64,000 bases of DNA from Bacillus sp. AFS088145. GTDB taxonomy: Bacteria; Bacillota; Bacilli; Bacillales; Bacillaceae_G. The notes under the pieces were generated by a model, which was not told where the DNA came from, ran no database searches, and saw nothing but the letters and a program-made list of their open reading frames with translations. The first letter of the stretch is position 1, and each line of letters begins with the position of its first letter. Positions 43,201 to 50,572 of the stretch are shown here, piece by piece. Location of the stretch: contig NZ_NUUX01000006.1 in assembly GCF_002564465.1 (NCBI RefSeq), positions 62,001 through 126,000 of the forward strand. Reading direction: 5' to 3'. A program made the translations under genes and the position numbers.

Positions 43201-43971
43201 ACTTCTTGGTATCATCAAGCTAGTGTGCTAGATGCTGCTTGGGAAGTACGACAACCAAAAGCAACATACAAACCAGGACAAACATTAGATGAAGAGTGGT
43301 TCTCACCAGTTGCTCGTCCTCGTTTAGGTGATGGCTTCTGGAAACCTTATCGTACAGGAAATAACTTAGTCATTAACATTCCTGCATGGGCTGATTCTGG
43401 AGTAGGAAGCACTGGTTCAGAATCTAATTATCCAGGTTCACAAACATTAAAACTATACCAAGAATCAAAACTAGTAAAAGAAGCACAAGGACAAGCAATC
43501 TACTCATTTAACGAATACCCAACTGCAAATACGCAGTATAAAGTAGTTAGTGATGCATGGCGCGATCCACAACGCTTCGATAACTCTGTAAAAACACATA
43601 CAGAGTGGACATTCTGGTCTAAGGAACAAGAAGAATATAAAACAGAACTTCCATTAATCTCGCTTGATTACAATGTAGAAACTGACATGAATGGTAATGC
43701 AAAATCAGGCCGTTGGATCGACTTAGAAATGAAAGCAATCCAAGTAGCTGGTGCACCAGGAAACGGTAAAATGAAAGGTGCAACATTAGAAGTTTCGTAT
43801 GATGAAGGCAAGTCTTGGGAACTAGTCGATTTAAATCGTGAAAAAGATGGCTGGAAAGCTAGAATTGAAAACCGTAAGAAAGCAACTTCTGTATCATTAA
43901 GAGCAAGTGCGTGGGATGATGCAGGAAATAGTGTTAATCAAGACATTATTAAGGCTTTTGGATTGAAGTAA
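40210..43971 (+). CDS. Secreted S8 family serine protease, actinobacterial-type architecture
   Basis: A 1253-residue precursor. A signal peptide (to about residue 30, FQALAAG) is followed by a prodomain with HVITLITGDVVTVTEF and DRNLFNITALIADGYDD, features I associate with subtilases of Streptomyces and relatives. The catalytic triad is Asp255 (VAVLDTGIDAQHPD), His290 (HAHGTHVAS) and Ser458 (SGTSMATPHVAG). Beta domains follow, with a PA-like domain near residues 810-910. There is no dockerin or cell-wall anchor. ATG at 40210 has GGGGAG upstream. It is unrelated in domain layout to the protease at 5447. Extracellular proteolysis is expected; substrate unknown. Confidence 0.92.
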   Translation: MTGKPRLNKYVTAMMTTALIAVPTFQALAAGTSNNVSNLTNSSAVETNLQGINAKASTGKHVITLITGDVVTVTEFADGQSVISVEPADKADGGSHIMTVNKDTYVIPKQAMPYLASGALDRNLFNITALIADGYDDASQKTLPVIVQYSESKTRSSLKPALKASTKTHELESINGAALSAEKKDSKEFWQDVKKNIKSADSTKSTKSLVTPGIDKIWLDGRVKATLEQSVPQIGAPTAWNAGYNGSGVKVAVLDTGIDAQHPDVAGQIKETKSFVPDQDVRDFHAHGTHVASTVLGTGAASGGKYKGVAPGASLIVGKVLSNEGFGLDSWIIDGMEWAAHNAKIVSMSLGSDESSDGTDPMAQAVNNLSAETGSLFVIAAGNTGREGIGSPGAADAALTVGAVDKSDNLAYFSSKGPRFGSEGLKPDLTAPGVNITAARSQYSTQGSGSYLSMSGTSMATPHVAGAAAILSQRHPDWTGAQLKDALMSTTKKLDDIKPLEGGTGRLDVAAATLGDLRATGSLDFGFYAWPHENDGLKEKTITYTNDSEKAVTLDLSAKITDNSDADAPAGLFKLSTNTVTVPAKGSAKVTVTLDPNVGANGQRYQGQISANVDGKTVVHTALAMIKEEERYPLTLNAIGRDGNPALAYINLLGPDGVPDFIAVNGTTELRLKPGTYSAMSMMDVDTDTDHAGVALVGDPEINLDGPQTVTLDARKANEITANVPNKTEASFRKMEYYREVDGNNVSDIYVMPVTVDKMYAEPTKKVKNGKFTFNTRWRLIEPYMTINFKGNELDDIPQAGSTLLDGKYNLDAVYVGKGAPTDYKGLNVKGKAVIVDRSDEVTGMERSAAANAAGAKLVITVNDGPEEISEYVGVENEDWSLSDSPIAVVAISQTDGKKLIDEAKAKKAKLDVVGTPNTKYVYDLVDNHDNAIPNDVTYSPKASDLVKINAEYKSDQGTAGGEFRWDIPSYRPNGVGYLTKLNLPSVRTEWVSAQKGTSWYHQASVLDAAWEVRQPKATYKPGQTLDEEWFSPVARPRLGDGFWKPYRTGNNLVINIPAWADSGVGSTGSESNYPGSQTLKLYQESKLVKEAQGQAIYSFNEYPTANTQYKVVSDAWRDPQRFDNSVKTHTEWTFWSKEQEEYKTELPLISLDYNVETDMNGNAKSGRWIDLEMKAIQVAGAPGNGKMKGATLEVSYDEGKSWELVDLNREKDGWKARIENRKKATSVSLRASAWDDAGNSVNQDIIKAFGLK

Positions 43972-43981
43972 ATAAAGATTG

Positions 43982-44014
43982 AGAAGGTACCTTCCTTTTG
44001 GGAGGTGCCTCTTA
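43982..44014 (+). terminator. Hairpin terminator of the second S8 protease gene
   Basis: AGAAGGTACCTTCC pairs, with three G-T pairs and one mismatch, with GGGAGGTGCCTCTT around TTTT. The T-tail is weak. Confidence 0.55.
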
Positions 44015-44041
44015 ATGTGCCAATACTAGTGCCCTATGGAT

Positions 44042-44077
44042 AAAAAAAAGCACCTTCCACTTAGAAGGCACCTCTTA
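44042..44077 (-). terminator. Minus-strand intrinsic terminator
   Basis: On the minus strand AGGTGCCTTC pairs with GAAGGTGC, followed by eight T. It ends the 60-residue gene at 44082-44264. Confidence 0.85.
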
Positions 44078-44081
44078 ATTA

Positions 44082-44264
44082 TTAACTATTTTGATCAGCT
44101 TTTTCAGCGTCCAATAATTCTTGCATGAATTTAAGATTATATGTATGGCTTTCTTTCAGTCTGCTATGTCTTGTTAGTTTGATTAAGTTTTGGTAGTGAG
44201 CGATTTCTTCCTCTAGTGATGAAATGACATTTGCACGATATGCTTTTAAATCTTGTTCGTTCAT
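44082..44264 (-). CDS. Small helical protein, 60 residues
   Basis: A hydrophilic 60-residue protein (MNEQDLKAYRANVISSLEEE...) that looks entirely helical, with heptad-like spacing of Leu and Ile. ATG at 44264 is preceded on the minus strand by AGGAGG at 8 bases. A strong terminator follows. Real translation is likely; the family is not recognised. Confidence 0.7.
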   Translation of the reverse strand: MNEQDLKAYRANVISSLEEEIAHYQNLIKLTRHSRLKESHTYNLKFMQELLDAEKADQNS

Positions 44265-44512
44265 TTTTCATTCCTCCTATAATAGGGATTTAATAATTTA
44301 AGTATATCACTAATATGGAAAAATAAATCAAATTTCATTGTGAAAGAAGCAAGATTACACAAAATTTACAAAAAAATAGATAAATCAATCAACTCATTGG
44401 TAGGCAAGAATAGGCGAGCATCTAATTTAGAACTTTAATTGATAATCAAATGTGAATATAGGTACGGATTGTGCTATATAGAGTTTGTACTGGAACCAAT
44501 TTTCCCATTAAA

Positions 44513-44563
44513 AAATCCCCTTATAAGAGACAATTATTTCTTCTGCCTCCTATAAAGGGATTC
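44513..44563 (-). terminator. Minus-strand terminator of the DUF1003 gene
   Basis: On the minus strand AATCCCTTTATA pairs with TATAAGGGGATT across a long loop, followed by T5. The sequence 44265-44512 shows nothing else I can support. Confidence 0.65.
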
Positions 44564-44580
44564 AATATTCATTTATATCT

Positions 44581-45123
44581 TTAATTTCTCTGCTTAAGTA
44601 AATCTCTAATCTCTGCTAATTGACTTTCTATATTGGTTAGACGACTTTGCATGTCACCAATCTCTTGTTCGGCTTTATAATTAATTGCGAAATCGATAAC
44701 AGATTCATGTTTATCGCGTGCTGCTTGACGGTTTTGACTCATCATAATGACCGGTGCTTGAAATGCCGCAATAAAAGATAGACATAAGTTCAACAAGATA
44801 AAAGGCGCAGAGTCAAAATGAAAAGCTTTTGTGAATGATAAGCTATTCCAAATCATCCAGATAGCAAGTGTACAACTAAACCAAATAATAAATTTCCAAC
44901 TACCACCAAATTGCGCAATTTTATCAGCGATTCTTTCAGACAATTTTGTTCGTTGGGTGTAATCACTATTTAAATGTTGCAGAATTTCTGACTCATAACG
45001 ATCCACTAATCGGTCAATTCGTGATAAGTTTTCATGGTTTAAATCAATATCAAACCCTTGAATTTTTTTTGGTTTCTCGACTTGTTTTTTAACGTAAATT
45101 TGCTTCCAAATGTTGTGTACCAT
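44581..45123 (-). CDS. DUF1003 domain membrane protein
   Basis: A 180-residue protein. After a charged N-terminus (about 65 residues), DKIAQFGGSWKFIIWFS and helix 1, then NSLSFTKAFHFDSAPFILLNLCLSFIAAFQAPVIMMSQNRQ with helix 2, make the DUF1003 signature. A C-terminal coiled coil (about 150-178) follows. Function unknown. The start ATG at 45123 has GAGGAGG 8 bases upstream on the minus strand; an in-frame earlier ATG lies before that site. The ribosome binding site can pair with CCTCT just upstream, and a 37-codon frame occupies the leader, so translation may be regulated. Confidence 0.85.
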   Translation of the reverse strand: MVHNIWKQIYVKKQVEKPKKIQGFDIDLNHENLSRIDRLVDRYESEILQHLNSDYTQRTKLSERIADKIAQFGGSWKFIIWFSCTLAIWMIWNSLSFTKAFHFDSAPFILLNLCLSFIAAFQAPVIMMSQNRQAARDKHESVIDFAINYKAEQEIGDMQSRLTNIESQLAEIRDLLKQRN

Positions 45124-45134
45124 GTGTCCAACCT

Positions 45135-45199
45135 CCTCTTTTCTAGAGGAAGCCTTCAAAAGCTTATAAAAGTTGGATTACATTTTTATGATGTAATCC
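45135..45199 (-). promoter_or_regulatory. Leader hairpins of the DUF1003 gene
   Basis: Two hairpins lie in the leader. GGATTACAT/ATGTAATCC (45175-45199), 9 bp and perfect, is inside the 37-codon leader frame. CCTCT/AGAGG (45135-45149) pairs with the DUF1003 ribosome binding site. Translating or stalling on the leader frame would be placed to change the second hairpin. Regulation is inference. Confidence 0.45.
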
Positions 45200-45277
45200 T
45201 CCTCGGATATTCAATTGTATGACTTCCTCTGATGTCGTCGGTAAATTATCCGACTCACCTATACTGGGACTACCCAT
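45164..45277 (-). CDS. 37-codon leader ORF upstream of the DUF1003 gene
   Basis: ATG at 45277 (minus strand) with AGGTGG about 10 bases upstream opens MGSPSIGESDNLPTTSEE; the frame ends LHHKNVIQLL at TAA, 40 bases before the DUF1003 start. It is polar and does not look like a random read: no rare codons cluster and the ribosome binding site is well placed. It may be a regulatory leader peptide or a small protein in its own right. Confidence 0.45.
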   Translation of the reverse strand: MGSPSIGESDNLPTTSEEVIQLNIRGGLHHKNVIQLL

Positions 45278-45448
45278 AAAAATGTTCCACCTCACTTTTT
45301 TCGTATAAATAATACCTTTACTATTATATGACGACTTATCCGATAGGACTATACTATTTTTAAATAATTTTTTATCTTCCTATATATAAACTTATGTATA
45401 TTTCCTATTCCATTATAAAATCCGCATCTGCGATTACTTAGAAATTAC

Positions 45449-46546
45449 TCAGATCTTCACGATTTTTAAGCTTGATACTTGATGATTAAAGTTGCCTAAA
45501 TCATTAACATCATTTGTAAGAACAATCGACGCTCCTTTATAATTTGCATCGGAAAATAAAGTGACTTGATAGCCCGGTGCAATATGAATAGAAGAAATAG
45601 TATCATTGCCAATGCCTTTTACAAGCTGATCGTAATCATAATTACCAGATCCTAATATTTCTGATGCACCGCCAAAAGCATTTTCCTTATATACCGTCAC
45701 AGGCATTTCTACACCGTTTACGCGAAAAAACATATCTATGAATCCAGCAGTCTCTCGTTCTGCTTGATTTAACTGAACAAGAGTCGGATTTTTTACTTCG
45801 TTCTTCCACATGGCAGAATAATAATTACTGTAAGCTGCTTGCCAGAAATAATTAATGATCGTATCATTCCAAACTTTAGGTAAAACAGATTTTGCTTGTA
45901 CCGCAGCTTGATGAATCCATGCTTCAGGATCAGTCGAAGAGTTCCAATTATATAAACCTGAATCTGGCAAAATCATTTGACTTTGAATACTTTCGGCATA
46001 AGTTTCAAACTTCGAATGATACCCTGGTGCGTTATGATCTAGATTGGAAATATTTGAAGCATGTAGAGGCTGTGTTTCATCTGTAAAATAGTGTAAAGAA
46101 ACTCCTAAGTAGTAGAATGCATTATAAAAATCGCCTTTTTTATAGTAATCCGATGCTAGGTTAAAATACTTAGCTCCTGATTGACGAGCTGTTGGATAAG
46201 AAGCTCCCGTATAATTGGTTTGTGTGTCTGGATCATAGAAGTGAGACATAAATGTACCCGTATCATAAAAAGGGTTAATATGATCTGCATCGTATAAGCC
46301 CTGTTCCCAACGATCGCGAAACTGATTAAGCAATGTTGTAGGCTTGTTTATTGCAGGATTCGTATTATCTGCTATAAGTTTGACACTGCCATTTACGATA
46401 AAATGATGCGTACTATGATCTTGATTGTGAACATCTTCGTCAGACCATGCGAATGCTTTCTGATCATTGCTAAATAATGAAGTGATTGCAAGGGCACTTC
46501 CAGCAACTAATGTTAATAGCTTTTTTGATTGAATACGTTTTTTCAT
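45449..46546 (-). CDS. Secreted zinc-dependent phospholipase C fused to a beta/gamma-crystallin-like domain
   Basis: A 365-residue precursor. The signal peptide ends KAFA, and the mature chain starts at Trp34. Bacillus cereus phosphatidylcholine-hydrolysing phospholipase C also begins with Trp, and all nine zinc ligands of that enzyme can be placed here: Trp1 and His14 of the mature chain, Asp in LYDADHINPFYD, His in FMSHFYDP, His/Asp/His in LHYFTDETQPLHASN, and His/Glu in YHSKFE. Residues about 280-365 (VTVYKENAFGGASEIL, VTLFSDANYKGASIVLTND) are a crystallin-like calcium-binding fold absent from the classic enzyme. It should cleave phospholipid head groups outside the cell. ATG at 46546 with AAGAAGGTG upstream. 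Confidence 0.9.
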   Translation of the reverse strand: MKKRIQSKKLLTLVAGSALAITSLFSNDQKAFAWSDEDVHNQDHSTHHFIVNGSVKLIADNTNPAINKPTTLLNQFRDRWEQGLYDADHINPFYDTGTFMSHFYDPDTQTNYTGASYPTARQSGAKYFNLASDYYKKGDFYNAFYYLGVSLHYFTDETQPLHASNISNLDHNAPGYHSKFETYAESIQSQMILPDSGLYNWNSSTDPEAWIHQAAVQAKSVLPKVWNDTIINYFWQAAYSNYYSAMWKNEVKNPTLVQLNQAERETAGFIDMFFRVNGVEMPVTVYKENAFGGASEILGSGNYDYDQLVKGIGNDTISSIHIAPGYQVTLFSDANYKGASIVLTNDVNDLGNFNHQVSSLKIVKI

Positions 46547-46816
46547 GATACACCTTCTTTTTTTTATTTTGTTGTCTTATAAGCAACAATGTTTAAGTAT
46601 AATCAGTTTTTGTTAACGAGATGTTTCTGTTGTGTGAAAATTTGTTAAATTTTGGAAACTTTTTACCGATCATGGAAGTACTTACTTCTACACAGTTTTT
46701 TAACAGTGCCAAATTTTTAAGAATTAAAATAGAAAAAGTACATAATCCTTTTTGTGTTCCATATTAATTTAAAGACCTGCAAATTCATTCGTGAATCTTT
46801 TCGGGGGTGAAAAAAT

Positions 46817-47623
46817 ATGGATATTAGTACTAGTGCTAGAGTATCTCTATCAAAAAAAGTGTCCGAGGATGCAATGGTAGTAAACAACGAAATAAATGTA
46901 TATGGGGTCTTTGATGGAGCAACACCAATTACGCCATTTAAGAATGCAGATGGCATGAATGGTGCATATATTGCTTCAAATTTATTTAGAAAGTATTTTA
47001 AAAATCATTTTAGAGCTGAAATGTCTCTATCAGAAGGAATTATTCTAGCAAATAGAAGACTAATGGATGAAATGAAGTTAAATAACATAGACATAAACCG
47101 CCCAGAGGAACTATGGTCAACATGCGTTGCCATTATAAAAATTGATAAGCAAAAGGTATCATTTGCTCAACTTGGGGATTGTATGATTTTAGCAGAATAC
47201 CATAATGGTCAAATAAAGACCTTAACTAAAGATACAGTAAAGGATATTAGTAGTAGGGCAAAAATGAGACGAGAAAAGGAACGGAAACAAGGGCTGATGT
47301 TACCAGATGAATCAAACTACCAGTCTATTAAAAATCAACTTATTTATAATCGAAGCATGGCTAATACAGTCGATGGTTATTCGGTTGCAAATGGAACCGA
47401 AGTCGTCGGAAACTACATTCAATTGGGATCTATTGTTACTAAAAATTTAAAGTCAATTTTACTAATCAGTGATGGTTTATTTCATCCGAAATTTGATTTG
47501 ATCCATTCTTTTAAAGTAATTAAAGAAATAGGATTGGGAGAATATTCAATGCGATTAGAAAGGGAAGAGTTGAAAAGTAAGATTCATTCTGATGATAAGA
47601 CTGGAATACTTGTTCGGTTTTAA
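46817..47623 (+). CDS. PP2C-like serine/threonine phosphatase
   Basis: A 268-residue protein with the metal-binding motifs of the PPM/PP2C family: VSEDAMVV (residues 15-22), VYGVFDGATP (Asp at about 33), FAQLGDCMILAEY (about 115-127), LLISDGLFHP (about 217) and DDKTGILV at the C-terminus. The protein is soluble and lacks a regulatory domain. Target unknown. ATG at 46817 has GGGGGTGA upstream. It is a single-gene unit with its own terminator. Confidence 0.85.
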   Translation: MDISTSARVSLSKKVSEDAMVVNNEINVYGVFDGATPITPFKNADGMNGAYIASNLFRKYFKNHFRAEMSLSEGIILANRRLMDEMKLNNIDINRPEELWSTCVAIIKIDKQKVSFAQLGDCMILAEYHNGQIKTLTKDTVKDISSRAKMRREKERKQGLMLPDESNYQSIKNQLIYNRSMANTVDGYSVANGTEVVGNYIQLGSIVTKNLKSILLISDGLFHPKFDLIHSFKVIKEIGLGEYSMRLEREELKSKIHSDDKTGILVRF

Positions 47624-47627
47624 TTTT

Positions 47628-47656
47628 AGATGCCATATTGGGTATCTTTTTTTTGT
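47628..47656 (+). terminator. Intrinsic terminator of the PP2C-like gene
   Basis: AGATGCC-ATATT-GGGTATCT followed by seven T. Confidence 0.85.
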
Positions 47657-47802
47657 GATAAATATTGTAACAATTATAAAAGCAATAGTTATTAAACTCA
47701 TGTTAGTATACAGGTGATAGATGTTTGTACGAATTCGAAATGGTTATGAGGGATTGAATAAAAATTGATAATTGTCATTTAGTTGACGAGGAGTGATATC
47801 TA

Positions 47803-47987
47803 ATGGATATTAAAAAGTACGTAATAGTAATGTTTCCGACATTTTTAATTGTGTTTGGTTGTTTTTTATATTAGATAATCAATATAGGTATTTCTTGTAT
47901 CTACCCATTATTATTGCATGGGTCATTTATTATGTTTGGAAATTTAAAGATGAAAAAAGTATTAAGAATAAAGAAAACCTTAGTTAG
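47803..47987 (+). pseudogene. Small two-helix membrane protein broken by a frameshift
   Basis: ATG at 47803 with GAGGAG upstream opens MDIKKYVIVMFPTFLIVFG and stops at 47872 after TGTTTTTTATATTAG. One frame over, the sequence continues LFFILDNQYRYFLYLPIIIAWVIYYVWKFKDEKS and ends at 47987 just inside a terminator stem. A one-base change in the T6 tract at 47862-47867 explains both. The intact form would have about 60 residues. Confidence 0.6.
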
Positions 47988-48016
47988 AAGTAAGTTTAAC
48001 AAAGGTTTTCTTTTTT
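47973..48016 (+). terminator. Intrinsic terminator of the broken small membrane gene
   Basis: GAAAACCTT pairs with AAGGTTTTC, followed by T6. Confidence 0.85.
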
Positions 48017-48074
48017 AGTATTTTAAACTGGATCATATTTGTAATACAGATCTCAAAAATTGACTACATAATAC

Positions 48075-48110
48075 CAGACTACTCTATTATTCGAGCAGTC
48101 TGTTTCTTTT
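48075..48110 (+). terminator. Second hairpin terminator
   Basis: CAGACT-A-CTC pairs with GAG-C-AGTCTG around a short loop, then TTTCTTTT. No intact gene ends here; it precedes the Rhs remnant. Confidence 0.55.
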
Positions 48111-48161
48111 ACTAAAACTGAAGTTGCTTCTAACGGATGAAACGTTTAATTACAAATTGAG

Positions 48162-48782
48162 AAATCCACGCTAGAGTATAACTATGGTTCTATTAATCTA
48201 CTATTAAGTATTATTACTAAAAAAGGTGGAACCGTTGTTGATAAAGTGGAATTCACTTATGATAGTGAAGATAATAGAACATCTAAAAAAGTTACTAACT
48301 CTGATGGTGAACGTACTGAATATTATTACTATGATTCAAACGGTGATTTAGTAAGTATCTCAGAACAAATAGGACAATCCTCTTCAATTGATAATTTGTT
48401 AAACTTCTATCGAGATGCATCTGGTCAATTATTAAACTTTGAATACAAAGGACAAAGATATGACTATGTTTACAATCAAAGAGGAGACATAGTTGCCATT
48501 ACAGATGAGCTACAAGAAGTTATTGTACGCTATACTTATGATGAGTGGGGGAATCTTGAAAAAATTGATGCACCTACTGAAATCGGTTTAGAAATTGCAA
48601 ATGCAAATCCATATCGATATGTTGGGAAATTTGGTGTTCAATATGACAACGATACGAATCTTTATTTTATGGGTTGGCGAGATTATGATTCAAAGATCGG
48701 TAGATACATTGTTGCAGATGAATATGAAGGTGAAGATAACAATCCAATCTCCTTTAACCGATACTTATATGCTGAAAGCTGG
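48162..48782 (+). pseudogene. Rhs repeat-associated core fragment
   Basis: An open stretch of about 207 codons has YD repeats (EFTYDSEDNRTSKK, YYYYDSNGDLVSI, YDYVYNQRGDIVAI, YTYDEWGNL) and the Rhs core PYRYVGKFGVQYDNDTNLYFMGWRDYDSKIGRYIVAD ending RYLYAE. Both ends are missing: no start codon, most repeats and the whole variable toxin tip are gone. At about 48775-48782 it runs directly into a DUF6282 gene body in another frame. Rhs/WapA proteins deliver contact-dependent toxins; no immunity gene follows. Confidence 0.8.
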
Positions 48783-49542
48783 AATGGCAGGTGTAGTTTT
48801 AAAAGCTCATGAGGTTCAAACTGCAGATCGCGCAACTCTAATTCGTGAAAAGGAACCTGGATTACATGTGTACGGTGGTTTAGTGTGTAACTATTTTACT
48901 GGAGGTTTGTCTCCTACAGCGGTAGATGCGGCGGTTCGTTTAGGAGCTAAAGTTATTTGGATGCCTACTTTTTCAGCGGAGCAGCATCGACGATTCTTTG
49001 GAAAGAAAAAAACGAATTTCTTCAATAGTAAACGGGCGTTGACTCATCCAACGGCTGGCATTGAGATTTGGGATGAGAATCGAAATATCTATCCAGAGGT
49101 TTATGAGATTTTAGAGTTAGTAGCGGAAGCGAATGTTATTTTAGCTACGGGACATTTGGAAGTGGAAGAGGTTCTTGCATTAGTCGATGCAGCTAAGGAA
49201 AGAAAGGTAGATAAAATTTTAATTCAACATACAGATTTAGGAATTGCGAGAGTTCCTTTTGAATACGAAAAACAGCTGGTTAAAAAAGGTTGTATTCTTG
49301 AAAAATGCTATTTAGCAAGTAGTGAAGATTTTAATGATATTAGTACGCAAGAAATGGCTGAGAGTATTAAACAATTAGGAGCAGAGTCATGTGTAATGGT
49401 AACGGATTATGGACAGCAACATAATAATCCGCCAATTAAAGCATTAAGTAATTTTATTGAAGATATGTTGAGACATGGAATCACTGAAGAGGAAATCTTG
49501 ACGATGGTAAATTACAATCCTAAAAAGCTGTTAGGGATTTAG
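48775..49542 (+). pseudogene. DUF6282 family protein lacking its N-terminus
   Basis: From about 48775 the frame reads KAGMAGVVLKAHEVQTADRA, then VYGGLVCNYFTGGLSPTAVDAAVRLGAKVIWMPT and on to NPKKLLGI, TAG at 49540. This is most of a DUF6282 metal-dependent hydrolase-like (TIM-barrel) protein, but the first 40 or so residues, with the leading H-x-H motif, are replaced by Rhs sequence in another frame. Reading from internal ATGs in the Rhs part would give a nonsense N-terminus. In intact loci this gene often precedes an FAD oxidase gene, and a fragment of one follows here. Confidence 0.75.
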
Positions 49543-49557
49543 AAAGGGAGAATCGAA

Positions 49558-49701
49558 TTGGATGAAATGATTGTAAAAGAGATTGAACAATTTATCCCGT
49601 CTGATCGGATACTGACCGACCTGGCAGAGTTATATTCTTATAGTTATAATGCTTCATTTGGTGAGTATTTACCTGAGTTAGCGATTCAACCTGAAAATGC
49701 C
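49558..49701 (+). pseudogene. FAD-binding oxidase (GlcD-like), N-terminal fragment
   Basis: TTG at 49558 after AAAGGGAG opens MDEMIVKEIEQFIPSDRILTD-like sequence and continues LYSYSYNASFGEYLPELAIQPENA, the start of glycolate/lactate-type FAD-linked oxidases (before the FAD site). It stops being recognisable at about 49701, where MATE transporter sequence begins in the same frame. At least 400 residues are lost. Confidence 0.6.
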
Positions 49702-50318
49702 ATGGGCTTTTTGTTTCTGTTCTGATTGGTTTATTTTTTTCTGTTTTCTCCTTTGCTTTTGCAAACACATTGTTAAACTAGGCAGGTGCAAACGTGAACT
49801 TGAAAGAGGCAGCATTGATTTATTTTAAAGTTGTTCTCGGACTAACGTCGTTCATCGCCTTATTTTCTGCACAATCTGCTTTCTTTCGTGCAATTGGAGA
49901 AAAAAATCAATCAGATGTTCAGGAATATCGAAAATGGAGTTGTATTCAGTCAGCTGTTTCGATGACATTTGTTTTCTAGCAGTTGCAAGCCCTTTGATTG
50001 GGAAATTATTTACACATAATCAAACAGTGCTTCACTTATTAGTAATTATTTTATTAATCGATACAGTATCCCAACCATTTTTAGCTCCTGTGACTGTTGA
50101 CACTGCTGTGGTACAAGCAGGTGGTAACAGTAAATTTCCTATGTTTCTGACCATGATTGGCATAGGGAGTAAGAAAATTGGGTGTTTATATTTTTGCTTG
50201 GAAACTTGGGTTTGGTCTTCCAGCTGTGTGAATTTCAATTGCAATAGATAACGCTCTTCGTGCTACAGCCTTTTCATGGTATCGTAAAAAGAAAAAATTA
50301 ATAATGGACTTGGAATAG
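49702..50318 (+). pseudogene. MATE family efflux transporter remnant with several frameshifts
   Basis: Pieces in different frames read in order: GFLFLF..LIGLFFSVFSFAFAN, then AGANVNLKEAALIYFKVVLGLTSFIALFSAQSAFFRAIGE (49789-49908), then VASPLIGKLFTHNQTVLHLL and FLAPVTVDTAVVQAGGNSKFPMF (49983-50150), and finally IDNALRATAFSWYRKKKKL ending at 50318. This is the C-terminal half of a MATE Na+/drug antiporter with at least three frame changes. No single ORF here is a gene. Confidence 0.7.
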
Positions 50319-50572
50319 TAATATTCTTATGAAACTAACAAATACAATAGTTTAACAACAAATAGAGTATGATCATTAGTCGATCATTCTCTGTTTCAGT
50401 TTATGACAGGATTGTTCAATAAGGACTTCACGTTTTAGTAGTCTAAATTATCCCTACTTTAGACGCAGCCAAATGTATCGTTTTTGAATTGTACTACTTT
50501 TTCATGCTAGAATGTATACAACTTCAATTGAAAGAAAATATAAGTGTGTATACTCTTATTCGAGGAGAATTT

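Noticed and set aside
45200-45300. Mg2+ (M-box) or yybP-ykoY riboswitch upstream of the DUF1003 gene
   Set aside because: The conserved core sequences of those riboswitches are absent; the region is better explained by the small leader frame and hairpins.
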